Shown piece after piece: positions 13,641 through 25,759 of a DNA stretch of 64,000 nucleotides (position 1 is its first letter; the number at the start of each line of letters is the position of its first letter). The DNA lies in NCBI GenBank assembly GCA_023374025.1, contig SIJG01000054.1, forward strand, positions 739,562 through 803,561, in the 5' to 3' direction. The notes under the pieces are model-generated. The model was not told the DNA's origin. It saw only the letters and a list, made by a program, of their open reading frames with translations, and did no database searches. The DNA comes from Heterodera schachtii. Its lineage: Eukaryota; Nematoda; Chromadorea; Rhabditida; Heteroderidae. Made by a program: the position numbers and the translations under genes.

Positions 13641-14366
13641 AATTAATTCCTTTTTCAAAAATCTAAAGACATTAAAATAATCCGAGAAGTTTATTTTTCA
13701 TTTACATTTTTTTATTATGGCTATAATAGATTTATAATTTAATTTTATTATAGAAATTAGTAAATTAAAAATCGTTGGGGACTTAAGTTTTTTAATTTAA
13801 GTTTTTTTTTTAAATCTTTTACTTTACTTTTTGGATTTAAATTTATTTTTTTATGTTTTTATTTTCTGCCATGTTTCTTGTTCATTGGAATGGGGATGAC
13901 ACCATTATAAAAGCAATTATTAATTTAACACTTTAATATTTAAAGGGTTATCTGACAAACTATTAATAATATAGTTAAGCCATTAAGAGCAGTATTTGAT
14001 TTTATTTCTTCTCTTTTCAAAGATTTCAGTATTAAAGATAATCGAAAATACTATTTTTTATGCTTTGATATTTAATTAAGTTTAAGTTTTATCAAATACT
14101 TATAAATTTTCAATTTCTTTAATTTGCAAAAATGGTAAAAATTAATATCCGCGCAACTTACATCCGCTGATTCACTATATTTTTAGTGTCATAAATTTTT
14201 CCTTTTTTTTTATTATAATATTTTTTGGTTGTTTATGAAAAACTTCTTTAATTACATTTGATTTGATTATAAAATAGACCAATTAAAAAGGTTAACACAA
14301 TAAACGATTTTTATCAAATATTTTAGTAATTTGATGAAAAAAGGATTAAACTCTATCTCATCCTAA

Positions 14367-14504
14367 TTAAGGGAATTTGTTTTTGGATTTAATTGCCAAT
14401 TTGCTTAATGAGCGTGTTGGAATGTTTAAAATTTCGGCAATTTAGTCTTCTTTGAGTTTTGCATTTTGTTTTTTGATTTGATAATATTGTTTAATCATTT
14501 CCAT
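14367..14504 (-). pseudogene. helix-turn-helix domain relic
   Basis: The minus-strand frame starts at an ATG (14504) and reads MEMIKQYYQIKKQN, then KLKED, a TAA stop at 14444-14442, and IAEILNIPTRSLSKL up to a stop at 14367. The pattern (Tyr/Lys-rich helix, then I-A-x-x-L-x-I-P-x-x-x-L-x-K) resembles the DNA-binding helix-turn-helix seen in transposase-like and repeat-encoded proteins; that is a family inference from pattern only. The in-frame stop and small size mark a broken copy. Its first 14 codons lie in a perfect inverted repeat whose other arm encodes the same peptide on the plus strand at 14815. Confidence 0.4.
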
Positions 14505-14507
14505 TTT
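14463..14507 (+). repeat. 45-bp inverted repeat, left arm
   Basis: Exact reverse complement of 14812-14856. The arms are 304 bp apart and enclose the 83-codon frame at 14507-14758. Similarity decays quickly on both sides, so these may be ends of an inverted duplication rather than transposon termini. Confidence 0.9.
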
Positions 14508-14758
14508 CAGCTCTTTGTCAATTTTTCAATTGTCAAATAATTCAAACCAAACATTGGCTTAATTTTTGCTTTAAATTCTTTCCATTTCTTTGGTGAATGT
14601 TTTCCATTTTGCATAAATTCTTTTTTTATTTTATTAATTTCCCTTTTTTTATCATCATTTTTTTGATTTTTGACAAATTTTCCATTTTTTAATTGTTTCT
14701 TCCATTCATAAATGCTTTTGATATTTTTTCCCAAATGTTTTCTCATCTGATTACTCAA
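14507..14758 (-). CDS. 83-aa HTH-like hypothetical frame
   Basis: A complete minus-strand frame of 83 codons starting MSNQMRKHLGKNIKSIYEWK. Residues 7-22 (HLGKNIKSIYEWKKQL) look like the recognition part of a transposase-type helix-turn-helix (x-G-K-x-x-x-S-I-Y-x-W-K-K). The rest is Lys-rich and hydrophilic. It abuts the HTH relic at 14367-14504 and sits between the arms of the 45-bp inverted repeat, so I infer a transposon or repeat-encoded DNA-binding fragment. It lacks any catalytic domain. Lys/Asn/Ile richness is expected from A+T-rich DNA, so the frame could be partly accidental. Not assigned to a named family. Confidence 0.35.
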   Translation of the reverse strand: MSNQMRKHLGKNIKSIYEWKKQLKNGKFVKNQKNDDKKREINKIKKEFMQNGKHSPKKWKEFKAKIKPMFGLNYLTIEKLTKS

Positions 14759-14811
14759 AAAAATATATATTTTTTAATTTTACAAAACGAAAAATGTTAA
14801 CAATTGGTTAA

Positions 14812-14856
14812 AAAATGGAAATGATTAAACAATATTATCAAATCAAAAAACAAAAT
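14812..14856 (+). repeat. 45-bp inverted repeat, right arm
   Basis: Exact reverse complement of 14463-14507. On the plus strand an ATG at 14815 opens MEMIKQYYQIKKQN, the same peptide as the relic on the other arm, before running into a stop within 20 codons. Confidence 0.9.
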
Positions 14857-15269
14857 CCATGTTTTTTACATTAATTCACAACAACAAAAAAGAAATGAAA
14901 ATGATAGAAAATTCTTTTGTGATGTGTGAGACATATACGCTTATGCAAAGCACTTTAGGCGGGTTTCGATAAAATTTCTTTTGTGTGAGCATATTGATGA
15001 TTAATTAACGTTCATCAGATTAATTCTATTTTTTAAAGCAACTACGCTAATATCTTGAAAGGATTCATTTTCTTGTCCTTATGAAGATTTATTGAATGTT
15101 TAAATTAATGCTTTGACTACTGCAAGAAATTTTTTAATTTGATAGTCATATTAAAGTTTAAAATATAATCAACAATTTGTTTTCAAAATATTTTTTATAG
15201 GAACCCAAAAAATCGAATTGTCATATAAAAATTTAATTAATTTAATAGTTTTTTTTACTCCATTCTTTG

Positions 15270-16340
15270 CAAAGAGACAAGAAGAAAATGATATAGTATT
15301 TTAAAATGAATAAATAAATCATAATCAAAATCAAATACTCTTCAAAATCAATATAATTTAATGTGTTCTTAATACAATTTATAAAATTTTTAATACCAAC
15401 ATTAAAAATAAGTAAAGTTGCAAGAAATTGGAACTCACTACCGCGAACGTGGTAATTGCATATAGAAATTAAAATAAAATATGAAATATTTTAAACTCCA
15501 AGATAAAAAAAAACTAAAATAATTTATATAGCAGGTGCGACAAGAAAGAATAAATTATAAATTGAAAAATAATCATTTGTTTGAAAATTTAAAATAAATT
15601 CTTCATCAAAAAATACATAAAAGTAACATAAATTGAAAGTAAAAAAAAAGTATATAAATTTGATATCATGAATAATTATAAAATCAAATAAATCTCGCTA
15701 CAGAACATGTTTATTTGATTTAAATAAAAAAAGGATAATTGGTCAATTTAATAATATTAATGATAATATTAATATATATTCCTATATTGTGATTAATCAA
15801 TGCTCTTTTATAGAAATTCAAATACATAAGGAGCCAATACTATATTGTATATTGTATTATGTTTACAAAGGTTTTATTGTGAAGTAAAATTATAATGATT
15901 TATTTGCAGTTTTTTAAGTTTTTTTTTTTAAATTTTAATGTTAAAATTAATTCAAGTTTGATAAATAGATATTAAAAATTCATTATATATTTCAGAAATG
16001 TGCATACATAATTGTAAATTCGACAATGAATTTTTATAAATATTCTAAATTATTAATTCTTTATATTTTGTTTGAAATAATTTAAATTAGGTCCAAGACT
16101 AATTATATGGATTAGAAAAAAATTTAATTAAAATGACCAAATCACAATGAATCTAAAAAATTATATAAAGAACCATATAAAGTATATAAAAATGGTAAAA
16201 TAAATAAATAATTTGTATAATTGAAGAAAATTACAAAATATATATTTACAATTTATGATCATACTTTATTATTTATTTATTCTTTAGATTTAATTTTGTT
16301 TTTTAATTTCAAAATGTTTTTTTCATTTTATTTATTAAAA
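15270..16340 (+). repeat. dispersed repeat A, long member
   Basis: Matches the reverse complement of 43620-44300 along most of its length. The two ends match first (AAGAAGAAAATGATATAGTATT..., CACTACCGCGAACGTGGTAA at about 15440; then CAGAAATGTGCATACATAAT at about 15995 to TTTATGATCATACTTTATTA near 16260). About 460 bp in the middle (roughly 15500-15960) is missing from the other copy, so either this copy gained an insertion or the other lost DNA. Non-coding; no terminal repeats recognised. Confidence 0.75.
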
Positions 16341-16544
16341 TTATAAAAATATCAAACTAAATTTTATAATCAGGCTAATGCGAAATTGGCAGATACCCAA
16401 AATTTTAATTAAACAAATTAAAATTTTTCAAATTTATTAGAAATTTTAATTTAGATAAATAAATATTTTCGTTAAATAAAGAAATGAAAATCCACATTTA
16501 TAATTTTTAAAATTCGCCTTAAAATTTATCAGAAATAAAAATAT

Positions 16545-16890
16545 TTGAACAATGCAACACAAACCACTAAGAAAGAATATATTTCAATTATTTACACTCT
16601 TCGGTCAAAAGTATTGCACAAAAAATTTTTTTTCAAAATATACGATTTTCTCAAAAAGGAATTGGGTGAAAAGAATTTTATTTATGACAAAAGAAACGTT
16701 AATTGGTGCACTAATGAATACCCAAAAACTGCACCGATTAATTTATTTACCGTCTAGAAAATCTGTCATGAATCAACCAACCCCAATTTTTGGTGGCACA
16801 AAAGTAATTCACCAAAAAATGTATGCACGAATAACTCAATTTTTATTGATAAAATTCTGAAAAATTTTCTGCTAGGCTAACTACTTTTGA
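16545..16890 (+). pseudogene. coding-like relic, family unknown
   Basis: Two overlapping frames cross this stretch. The more protein-like one opens near 16545, includes EKNFIYDKRNVNWCTNEYP, hits a TAG at about 16756, and stays open for another 40 codons (NPNFWWHKSNSPKNVC, then IFIDKILKNFLLG). The alternative frame begins at an ATG at 16552 and gives 102 residues that are basic and less protein-like. The local composition is richer in C and G than its flanks. I read it as a decayed exon or transposon piece with one in-frame stop; I do not recognise the family. Confidence 0.25.
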
Positions 16891-16899
16891 TGCTGATCA

Positions 16900-18785
16900 A
16901 AAAGTATTTGTACCAAGTTGGTCATCATTTTTGGTTTCTCTGCATTAAATTTAATGATCTATCAAATCGAGAATATAATGGCGACAATCTAAAAGTTAAA
17001 AAATATTAGAAATATATCGATAAATACCAAACGATACTATTAATATTTCATTTTTGATCATAAAAAATTTTAATTATTAAAAAATAAATACTTTCTTATT
17101 GGTTAACTATTTTCATTAAAAAACATAAAGCTTAAGAGCAAATTCCTGATGGGGCGTTAAAATGCAAATTATTTGAAAAATAAACACGTAAGTAAATAAT
17201 TTTTTTCATTATTATGAATTTTTCACATTCGAGCTAAGAGTATAATTTAGAATTTATGCATTATATGCGGAAATTGCTCTAATAAAACATTCAGATATCA
17301 GAATAAATAAAGTAGCAAGAATATGTAAATTTATAATGACAAAATTGAAATTTACTATTGGATAAATGAAATATTATTTTCTTTTATATTTGCAAACCCA
17401 AACTATAAGTACAAAAATATTATTTATTCATGACAAAAATTATTAAAATATTTACTGAACTCATAAAATCTTAATTTATTCAATTATTTAATATTTAATC
17501 CCTTTATCAATAATTTATTTTTATTTGAATTACAGAGAATTTAAAAAAATTAAATTAGCATTAATTTTTGAATAAATATTTATTCATACAAAATTTAAAA
17601 TTAAGCTATTATAAAATTTAAAAGTAATTTATTTAAGCGTCGAAATTGATTCTGAAAATCGACACGCATATATGGGGCTATCAATAAGTAAAATTATTAA
17701 ATTAAATAAATTCTAACAATAAATATGAAAAAAAAATGATTCGAAACTTATTAATATGAAAGTAAATAAATTCTACATTTGAAAACTTAAAACAGGAACC
17801 TTTTTGTTTTTGAGCTAATATTAATTAATTCAAAAAATTAAAATTAGTTTATAGTGAAAATCATAACGAACAATTTAAAGAGAAATCATTTTATTCATAA
17901 AAAATTTATAAAAATTAGCTCAATTATTTAAATTTATGTTTTTCAGATTGATTGTAGCTTCGAAATGTCTATGGCCATCAAAATAAATAGCAATATATTT
18001 TGTATCAATAATAAACATGAAAATTTTAGTTAATAATTGATGATTTTTATCTAATAATAAACGATGTGAAAAAATTAGAAATAAATTCACTAAAGCTAAT
18101 AAAGCTTTCGATCATTTCAATAGTTAATATTAAAAATAATTTAAAAGTTAAACACATATTTTGCTTGTACCCAAAATAATTTAAAGATTGAAAAATATAC
18201 CGTTCATGTTTGTGACAGTTTTTTTAAAAAATTATTGTATTTGATAAAAAAACTGAAACAAAAAATGACTTTAATTAGTTTGCTTCATCAAAATATATTT
18301 ATCATAAAATGATTTTTTATTTTATTAAATGAATATTTTAAATTGAAAAATGAGAAAATTAAATAATATAAAAAAGCAATTTAAAATGAAATTTCAATTA
18401 ATGTGAAACATATATTAATATTTTATACAATTAAAATATTTAATAAAAATAATTATTTTCGAAAAACAAATAATATATTTATATAAAATTGGAAAAAAAT
18501 TATCGAATTTTATTCTATATTACAATTGAAAGAAATTAGATAAAGGTTTAAGTTTATGAAATAACATAAAATTTATAAAGGAAAAAATCTAATTGAAATA
18601 TTCTACGAATAATATAAAGGTAAAATAAAAAAACAAATTAATTATAAATTATCAAATCTTCAATGAAAACGAGAAAATAAATTAAAATGCAAATACCAAA
18701 AATCTTTAGTTCAAAATTATTTAATTCGAAGAATATTTATTAAAATAATTCAAATATAATGAGTAGTATATGGCCACAAATATGG
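16900..18785. other. A+T-rich interval, no gene seen
   Basis: Strongly A-rich on the plus strand, with no open frame over 60 codons and no G+C patch beyond a few tens of bases. Confidence 0.6.
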
Positions 18786-18940
18786 TCTTCAGAAAATAAT
18801 AATTTGATAGATTTTACCATTTTATTTCTTAATAGAATATACTTGTGCTATAAATTTTAATATAAAGGTCAACCATAATGACCTGAGCTTATTCATATTT
18901 TTCGGATAAAAAAAGCTTCATAAACAAATAATGGAAGACA
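18786..18940 (+). repeat. dispersed repeat C, third member
   Basis: Diverged copy of 4397-4555: shared CTTCAGAAAA, AATTTGATAGATTTTACC, TATAAAGGTCAACCATAATG and AACAAATAATGGA blocks in the same order. It shows the family is interspersed and not confined to the tandem duplication. Confidence 0.8.
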
Positions 18941-19259
18941 AAAAATTTAATAAATAATTAACAAAAATAAATCAATTAAATTTTGAATCTGAAAAAATGT
19001 GAAAAGAAAATATTTAAGACACTAAAGTCCGTGAACGACAAAGTGGTTTACAGGAACATTGAACGATTTAATTAATAATCAATAATAAAACAAAGCAAAA
19101 ATGACAAAATAAAAGTGACATTAATTAGTGAAAAAAATAATTATTAGAAATCAATTTTGTAATAATTTGTAAGAAAAAATTTAAAAATATTCTTATCTAT
19201 CAAATTTTTAAATGAATGAATAAAAATTTAAACAAAAAAATAACCTAAACAATTCTATA

Positions 19260-19546
19260 AATGTTTCGGCGCTACTTAAAAGGACTCTTTTTAATTTAAT
19301 AAAAAACAAAGGGGGGGGGGGCCCTTTTGTTTTGAAAAATTTTTTTGTGCTAAAAACCATGAAAATTTGCTTTGCGGGGTTTTAGAGGTCGCTGATCACG
19401 AATGTGACATCTAATTCGAAGTCATGGACTCCCAGTGATAAATTTTCTTGGTTATATATTAATTTTGCAAAACAAAGGGGTCTCCCCCCTTTTGTTTTTA
19501 CTTTTTGATAAATTCAAGAGTCCTTCTTAAGTAGCGCCAATGTTTC
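19260..19546. mobile_element. hAT-like MITE, 271 bp, with 8-bp TSD
   Basis: The element at 19268-19538 starts GGCGCTACTTAAAAGGACTC and ends in its near reverse complement (GAGTCCTTCTTAAGTAGCGCC). It is flanked by the exact 8-bp direct repeat AATGTTTC (19260-19267 and 19539-19546). The inverted arms extend about 55 bp inward and include a G run (about 12 G) followed by CCCTTTTG. No open frame. An 8-bp target duplication is characteristic of the hAT superfamily; the superfamily is inferred from that alone. It is non-autonomous. Confidence 0.85.
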
Positions 19547-21340
19547 GAAGGCGATCCAAAGCATTAAACTCTTATTTAAATTATTATTACTGTAAATAAA
19601 AATATTTTTTTAAATTTAATATGTTATCTTTATTTTTAGATTTAATCTGTTAATTTTTCGACATAATATTCCTTTTTTTGAGTTAATTTATTATTTTTCA
19701 TAAAGTATTTTATGTTATTTTCAAAAATAATGATTTTTAATTTAGTTTTATGTATTCAAATTTCTTTTCAAATTTTGCATAATAATTTAATTCTACTTTG
19801 TTCCATTAAATTTGTATTTGATTTATAAGGGAACTTCTGTACACATTTGTGGTTTCGAACGCAATGAAACCTGAAATATTCTATAAAAATCTTAAAGCAT
19901 ATGTATTCAAACTTTTCCTTGGAGTTGTCAATAAAAGCTTTAATCAAATCCAAACAACTCTTAAAGTGAAGATTAAAATTTTTAATTATTTTACCGGTTT
20001 TATTAATTTATAATATATTAGTAAAAAAATAGCCTCATTTCGTAATTTCCAAACGTATATTGACAAATCCATTTTTTAAATTTAATTAACATATAAAATT
20101 CTTGTTTCCATCCATCCTCCATGATTCCAAATTTTACAGCGCTTCTTAATAATTGTCCCTCTTTATGGAATGAATTTTTATATGAATTTAAAAAAATTTG
20201 CTAAATAATTTCAACATGGTTTATGTTTATTAATCTAATAGGTTCAACGGGATTTTCGGTGCGATTTTTCTTTTTGCCAAAAATCCCTTTTCCGTTTAAA
20301 AAGTTATTTTTTAATTCTTGTGTGTTGTTTTACAAAAATCAAATGTTTATAATTTAGCTTTTTTGATAAATTAGTTAGTTTATATAAAATTTCGGTTATT
20401 TAATATTTTTTAATCAAATTCACATGTTGAATTTATATTTTTATTTTTCGAGTTTTATTATTTTTTTATTACCTTTATTTTTCTCTTTTCTAATATATAC
20501 ATTTATTTAATTTTGAACATATTTATTTTTTACATTTTTCACATGTACAATTATTTATAAATTATTAAATATACTTAAATTGTTTCTCTTATTATCTTGA
20601 GTTTCTAAATATATTAATGAAATGTTTGGGTCATTTTAATACTACTTTAAAATGATTTATTAATATTTTTTATAGACACTTAAATTTTTTATATTAATCC
20701 AATTTCTTTTTGATAACATGTTCACAAATGCCTTTATTGTTTATGTATTCTTAATATTCTTGCGTTGATGTGATAATTCCTTTTCTTCGAGATCCATTTA
20801 GTGGGATGAAAGTTTATGTCTATACAAGTAAAATTTAAGTAATTTATTCCTTCAATTAATTATTGCATTTATTAATTATGCAAAATCTTTCATTATACTT
20901 ATTTAAAATTGCTTTAATGTTCTAGAGAGTTATAGCTTTTTATTTGAGTTTATTGCAAATTAGCTGAAGTTATTCTTAGATTAAAAACAAACGTAATATT
21001 TTATGAATAACAATAATTTTTAATTAGTTATAAATAAATCAATATTTGATTTTTTTAATATTAGCCATAATAATAATTGGATTATAATAAAATTTTGATT
21101 TTTTAATACTTGTAACTTCCGGTTTTATAAAAAATAAATAAACCCTTTTCAAATTAATTTTTTTAAATAAATTCGTTTAATAAATGTTATTAAGCAATAT
21201 CAAAAAATATATAAATTAATAAATTATTTCAATTTTGTTAATAAATTAACACCTTCTAATAATTTATAAGACTTTTGTTAACGAATGCATTAATTTATCT
21301 GGTAATAAAATTTTAATATTCTTTTTTTTATTAATTTCAT
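19547..21340. other. T-rich interval, no gene seen
   Basis: From about here to 30.5 kb the plus strand is T-rich, the reverse of the DNA before 19 kb. A 61-codon minus-strand frame (19768-19953) has no recognisable features and is probably chance. Confidence 0.5.
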
Positions 21341-22082
21341 ATAATCATCCGTAGTGAGACGAACCGAAAATAGTCTCAGTGTGGGCGAACCGAAAATGTC
21401 TCAGTAGGGGCGAACCGAAAAATAATCTCAGTGTGGGCGAACCGAAAATAGTCTCAATGTCAATAAAAATATTTAAATTAATTATACAATTAAATTCGGT
21501 CACGAAAAATAATAAATTTAATTAGACAATTATTTTAAAAAATAAATTAAAAAACTTTCTCACTCCCGATCAAAAAAAAAATTAAATCCGAACGATTCAA
21601 ATCTTGAAGCGATCAAATTGATAGAGTAAGCTTACTACTGTAGAGGATTTTTCTTAAAAAACAAATCTACTAATTTTCTTCTGAAATTTCATCCAAAATT
21701 TTAGTAAATTTAACTTTTTCATTCGTTTCTCCATAAATTCATGCATTTTTCCTATAAATTTTACTTCATCACTATACTTTTTTCCCTAATGTTACAATTC
21801 AAAAATTATTTGCATTTTTTAATGGTATGAAAGTTAACATTTATTTTGAGCAGAATCTATGAAGAAAAAACATTGAAGAAAAGTTAAAGCTCTGACTTAC
21901 ATTATTGTTTTATTTTAAATTTTTTTAAGATTATTATCATATTTAAAAAAACATTGCTTTAAAATAATTAAATTTAAATATTTTTATTGACACTGAGACT
22001 ATTTTCGGTTCGCCCACACTGAGATTATTTTTCGGTTCGCCCTTACTGAGACATTTTCGGTTCGACCTAGCACCATAATCAT
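21341..22082. mobile_element. long-TIR MITE with internal subrepeats
   Basis: The element at 21349-22074 is flanked by the exact 8-bp repeat ATAATCAT (21341-21348 and 22075-22082). Its ends are ~120-140-bp inverted arms built of tandem ~24-bp units of the form GTCTCAGTGTGGGCGAACCG: four in the left arm, three in the right. The arms continue inward through CAATAAAAATATTTAAATT. The ~470-bp centre is A+T-rich and non-coding. Subrepeats inside long inverted arms are foldback-like, while the 8-bp target duplication suits hAT-type mobilisation. The extra unit on the left explains the arm length difference. Confidence 0.88.
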
Positions 22083-22379
22083 CTTCCTTTTTTTAATCTA
22101 TGTATGCTAAACAAAATTTATTTACTAAGAATAATATTTTATTTAAGAGTATCTAATATATTTTACTTTCTATTATTTTTGAATTAAATATAAAGCTTTA
22201 TTACTACTTATTGTAAAAATCTTAATAAATTAAAAATTTAATGAATTCTAAATTGGTTATTTGTCATTTAATTTTCTATCATAATGCCAGCATACGTTTT
22301 TCTTATAACTTTTTTAAAAAGTAGGTGTTATTTTTTTATTTTTCGGAACTTTTAATGAATTTTACTTTTGTTATCTTAC

Positions 22380-22448
22380 CTTCTCACAATTACGTGCCAA
22401 ATGCTCGTCCCCACATCTGTAGCACTCAAGACGTTTATTTTTAAACAT
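22380..22448 (-). CDS. CCHC zinc-knuckle exon (partial)
   Basis: On the minus strand an ATG at 22448 opens 23 codons that end exactly at a consensus splice donor, AAG|GTAAGAT (GT at 22379-22378). The peptide contains LECYRCGDEHLARNCEK, a zinc knuckle with spacing C-x2-C-x3-H-x4-C. Such knuckles bind single-stranded nucleic acid and occur in nematode Gag proteins and cellular RNA-binding proteins. The gag remnant at 34.8 kb has a first knuckle with the same spacing. No partner exon was recognised downstream. It could be the first exon of a host gene or a fossil of a gag gene that by chance has a GT. Confidence 0.45.
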
Positions 22449-22969
22449 AATAATTTTGATCTTACAAAATATTTTTATATATTAAATATTTATTTCTTAA
22501 TCTTTATTTTTTATATTATTTTTCTATTTCAAAAAAAATTATTTTAATAATAATTTTTGACTAATAATAAACTTACTAAAATGCTTTATTGTTACATTAA
22601 ATAAATGAATTTATATTTCATTTTTTGTATTCATATTAGGAAAGCATTTATATTAATAATTTTTTTTTTCAATTCGGCTCCATAATTTAAAGTATGTATA
22701 ACAGCGGCGACTTTTTCTTTTTTAATTCTTTTAATTTAATTGTTCTTGCAATAATAAAAGTTTTCGTGTTAATAATATTAATAATTAAAGTTTATCATGG
22801 TTGATTATACTGATCAACTCTCATATTTTCATCGGTAGATAAATTCGGAGATTAAAAAAACTTTTTTTAGATATAATTATATAATTTTAAATTGTTGAGT
22901 ATTTTTTGGATATTTAAATTCACTTAGTCACATGCTACAATTCATATTAAAACATTCAATTGACAGATC

Positions 22970-23110
22970 GTTGAATGTAAATTCATGTTGTTTAGCTTAT
23001 CATTTTCTTTGAATCCAAAATTATTTAATTTCAATTTTTTTTAGGGTAAATTATTTTATATTATTAGTTTTTTTTATTTTGATCCTCAATCCTTTTCAAT
23101 TTTATTATTA
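22970..23110 (+). repeat. dispersed repeat D, copy 1
   Basis: Shares TTGTTTAGCTTATCATTTT, TTTGAA.CCAAAA and TTTGATCC.CAATC.TTT blocks in order with 55370-55495. Non-coding. Confidence 0.6.
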
Positions 23111-25690
23111 TTCAGGTATGAATATTTATCGGCATTTGATCAAAAATTCTCAGCTACATAAAATTTAGAAATCATTTTTCTAGAGAAAGAATATTTACAA
23201 AGATTCCAATAACGCTTTATTAGTTTTAAAATATTAATTATAATACCCAAAAATTACTTAACCATTTTTCTTTGTTTATTTATGATTTCGGAAAGATAAT
23301 ATTGTCCAATTGATCCACTTTGTTTCATATTCAAGCCTTCATTCTTGGTTTTATTTAAAAAATATATAATACGTAGTTTCTTTTATTGTTATTTTTAATA
23401 AAGATCGTTCCTGGTGCATAAGTAATTTTATCTTATTCCTTTTTTATCGTACATTATAATAATTTTTTGTGTGAAATTAAAATTATGTTTCACTTTTTTA
23501 TAGGAGATTGTATTTGCTTTTGTTAGATTATGTATATGTATTTTTGCTGAGTGGTTGTGTATGATTGGCTTTTTTATTTTTTCTGCTATGATTTAAAAAT
23601 GTTTAAAAAATAAATTATTTGAAATAATAAATATTTATTTTACTTCCATTAAATTTATTAAAAAAATAGTAAATTGTTATTTTTTATTTAAATACATGTA
23701 CTGTTATTATACCTTTTTAAGCAAAATTTTAATTTTTTAACATTTATTAATAAAATATTTTTACATAAATTTGTTGATATCCTCATTATCTATTTATCTA
23801 TTCAATGTAATGCATTTATTTTATTACTTACTATTAATTATTTTCTCTCATCTTTATTTAATGCTTTATTTTGCGGGAGTCCATGTTTTTGGCAATTGTT
23901 CCTTCTACCCCATTCTTCATCCTTAACTTGTTCGTTTAAAGGTTAACACAAAAAATGGCAGAAATAGAGATGAGAATAATTTGCTTTGCTAAATCGTTAT
24001 TTTGATATTATCTGTTGGTTATCAATGAGCTCATATCAACAATGTCTTAAATTTTTATTTGTTTAAATTTTTTTTATATTTATTATACGTAAAGAGTTAT
24101 TTTTTGAATAATTATTGTTATACTTTTTAATGTTTTTTTAAATATTTCATCACAAGGGAGTGAGTTTTTAATTTTATTATAGATTTTTGATATTTTAAGA
24201 AGGTAAACATATTAATTGTTTTTAATTTTAATATAGTATTATATCTCATTAACATTTCATTTTTGATTATAATATATATTCATGACAAAAATTGGAACTG
24301 GATATGAATCAGTAGGACATGGGTCTGTGAAGCTTTTGAGATTTTATTTACCTCATTCTTATATTTGTAGATTTGAGTAATTTTTAATAATTATTTGGTA
24401 TAAGTTTTTTAATTAAATTCAATTGCACTGTTATAATTGTCGAATAGTTCATTCAATTGATGATTGATAATCCATGTGCAGTTAGTCTCAATACGTCGTT
24501 TCTCAGTTTCTCATTTTTAAACAACACATTATATTAATTAAACTATTTTTGTTTGATGATTCTTTTAGTAAATAATTCACTATTTAGCATTTTGTAATTA
24601 TTATAGAAAATATGTATTATGGATTTTATAATATGTATTAATATTTCAATTTTTAAATATATTAGCGTTAATATTTTTATAATTTTTTTAACCCTTTGCT
24701 CAAATATTCTTATTAACTTTTCTTATATATTTTTTATATTTAAAATTTTTCTATTAATCTTTGATGGTATTTTTTAGAGGCACTTTTTATTCCGTACATT
24801 AATTTTAATAATTGTTTTATTTATCAAATTTCATTGTGGAAGTTCAGCAGTCAATTAGAATGGAAAATTTATTAGTTTTTAACAATTTGAAAAAGACAAC
24901 TGATTATAACTTTATTTTTATTTAATTGAATTACTTTTTATTAAATAATTACCTTTTCAGCAATGATTAGTTTTTATTTAAATAAATATAATTATATAAT
25001 TTTTCGGCTGAAATATTCGCAATTTATTAAGCGGTAATTTTTTGCTGTTCGTTATATCCCTAGCAGCAACTTGCACATAAAACCACCTTAGTTTTTATGC
25101 AAAGGAATTTTTTTAATTATGTTTTTAATATGCATTATTTAATTCATCAATTTATTCAATTTGAATTTTTAAATATCATTTTAAATAGTGATTATAATAA
25201 ATTATTTTTTATTTCCATGTTTTGTCCTTAAATTATTTTAAATCGTTTAACAGCTGAAGAATTCGATTAAAAAAAGTTTTTTTTAATTCGTTATATTGCT
25301 ATAGTTTTTATTTTCGATTAAATCTTTTTGCCAAAAATAATCTCATTAAATGAAAAATTAAAATAAGAAAAATGAGATACTTAAAAAATATAAATATATT
25401 TTTAATGATAATTAAAATAGTAAAAAATATATAAATAGTTAAACAATATTATATTTAATTTTTTTAAAACAATTTGATTCTTCATTAGGAATCTGGTAAA
25501 TTGTTTAAGTTTTCCAGGAATTATTTAATGTGTTTATTTATAATATTTACTTTTTTCTCATGCAAATTACATAGCGTTTAAGTTCAACATTATAAAAATA
25601 TTTTAACGGTAAACAAATACATATTCTCAATATTAATTGTAGATTTATATTTAACAAAACAGAATTAATAACATTTATTTAAATTTCATA
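23111..25690. other. T-rich interval, no clear gene
   Basis: Two short G+C-richer patches have weak coding-like readings on the minus strand: about 23870-23935 (frame with GRRNNCQKHGLPQ) and about 24990-25095 (frame with LRWFYVQVAARDITN). Neither has a start, a convincing splice site or a recognisable family. The rest is featureless. Confidence 0.35.
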
Positions 25691-25693
25691 CAT

Positions 25694-25759
25694 TAATTTT
25701 TCTTTTCCTCTGCAAATTTCTTGCCACAATGACTCAAAATATCTCCTCCATTTTTTGGC
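25694..25759 (-). CDS. possible terminal exon
   Basis: A G+C-richer patch on the minus strand follows the acceptor-like sequence TTTATGCAG. Spliced at that AG, one frame reads PKNGGDILSHCGKKFAEEKKN then stop, whose G-G-D-I-L-S-H-C recalls the second half of a zinc knuckle (G-H-x4-C) with the His replaced. Unspliced, an ATG in the acceptor opens a different 28-codon frame (MQAKKWRRYFESLW...). Only one can be right and neither is conserved by any test I can do. Confidence 0.22.
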
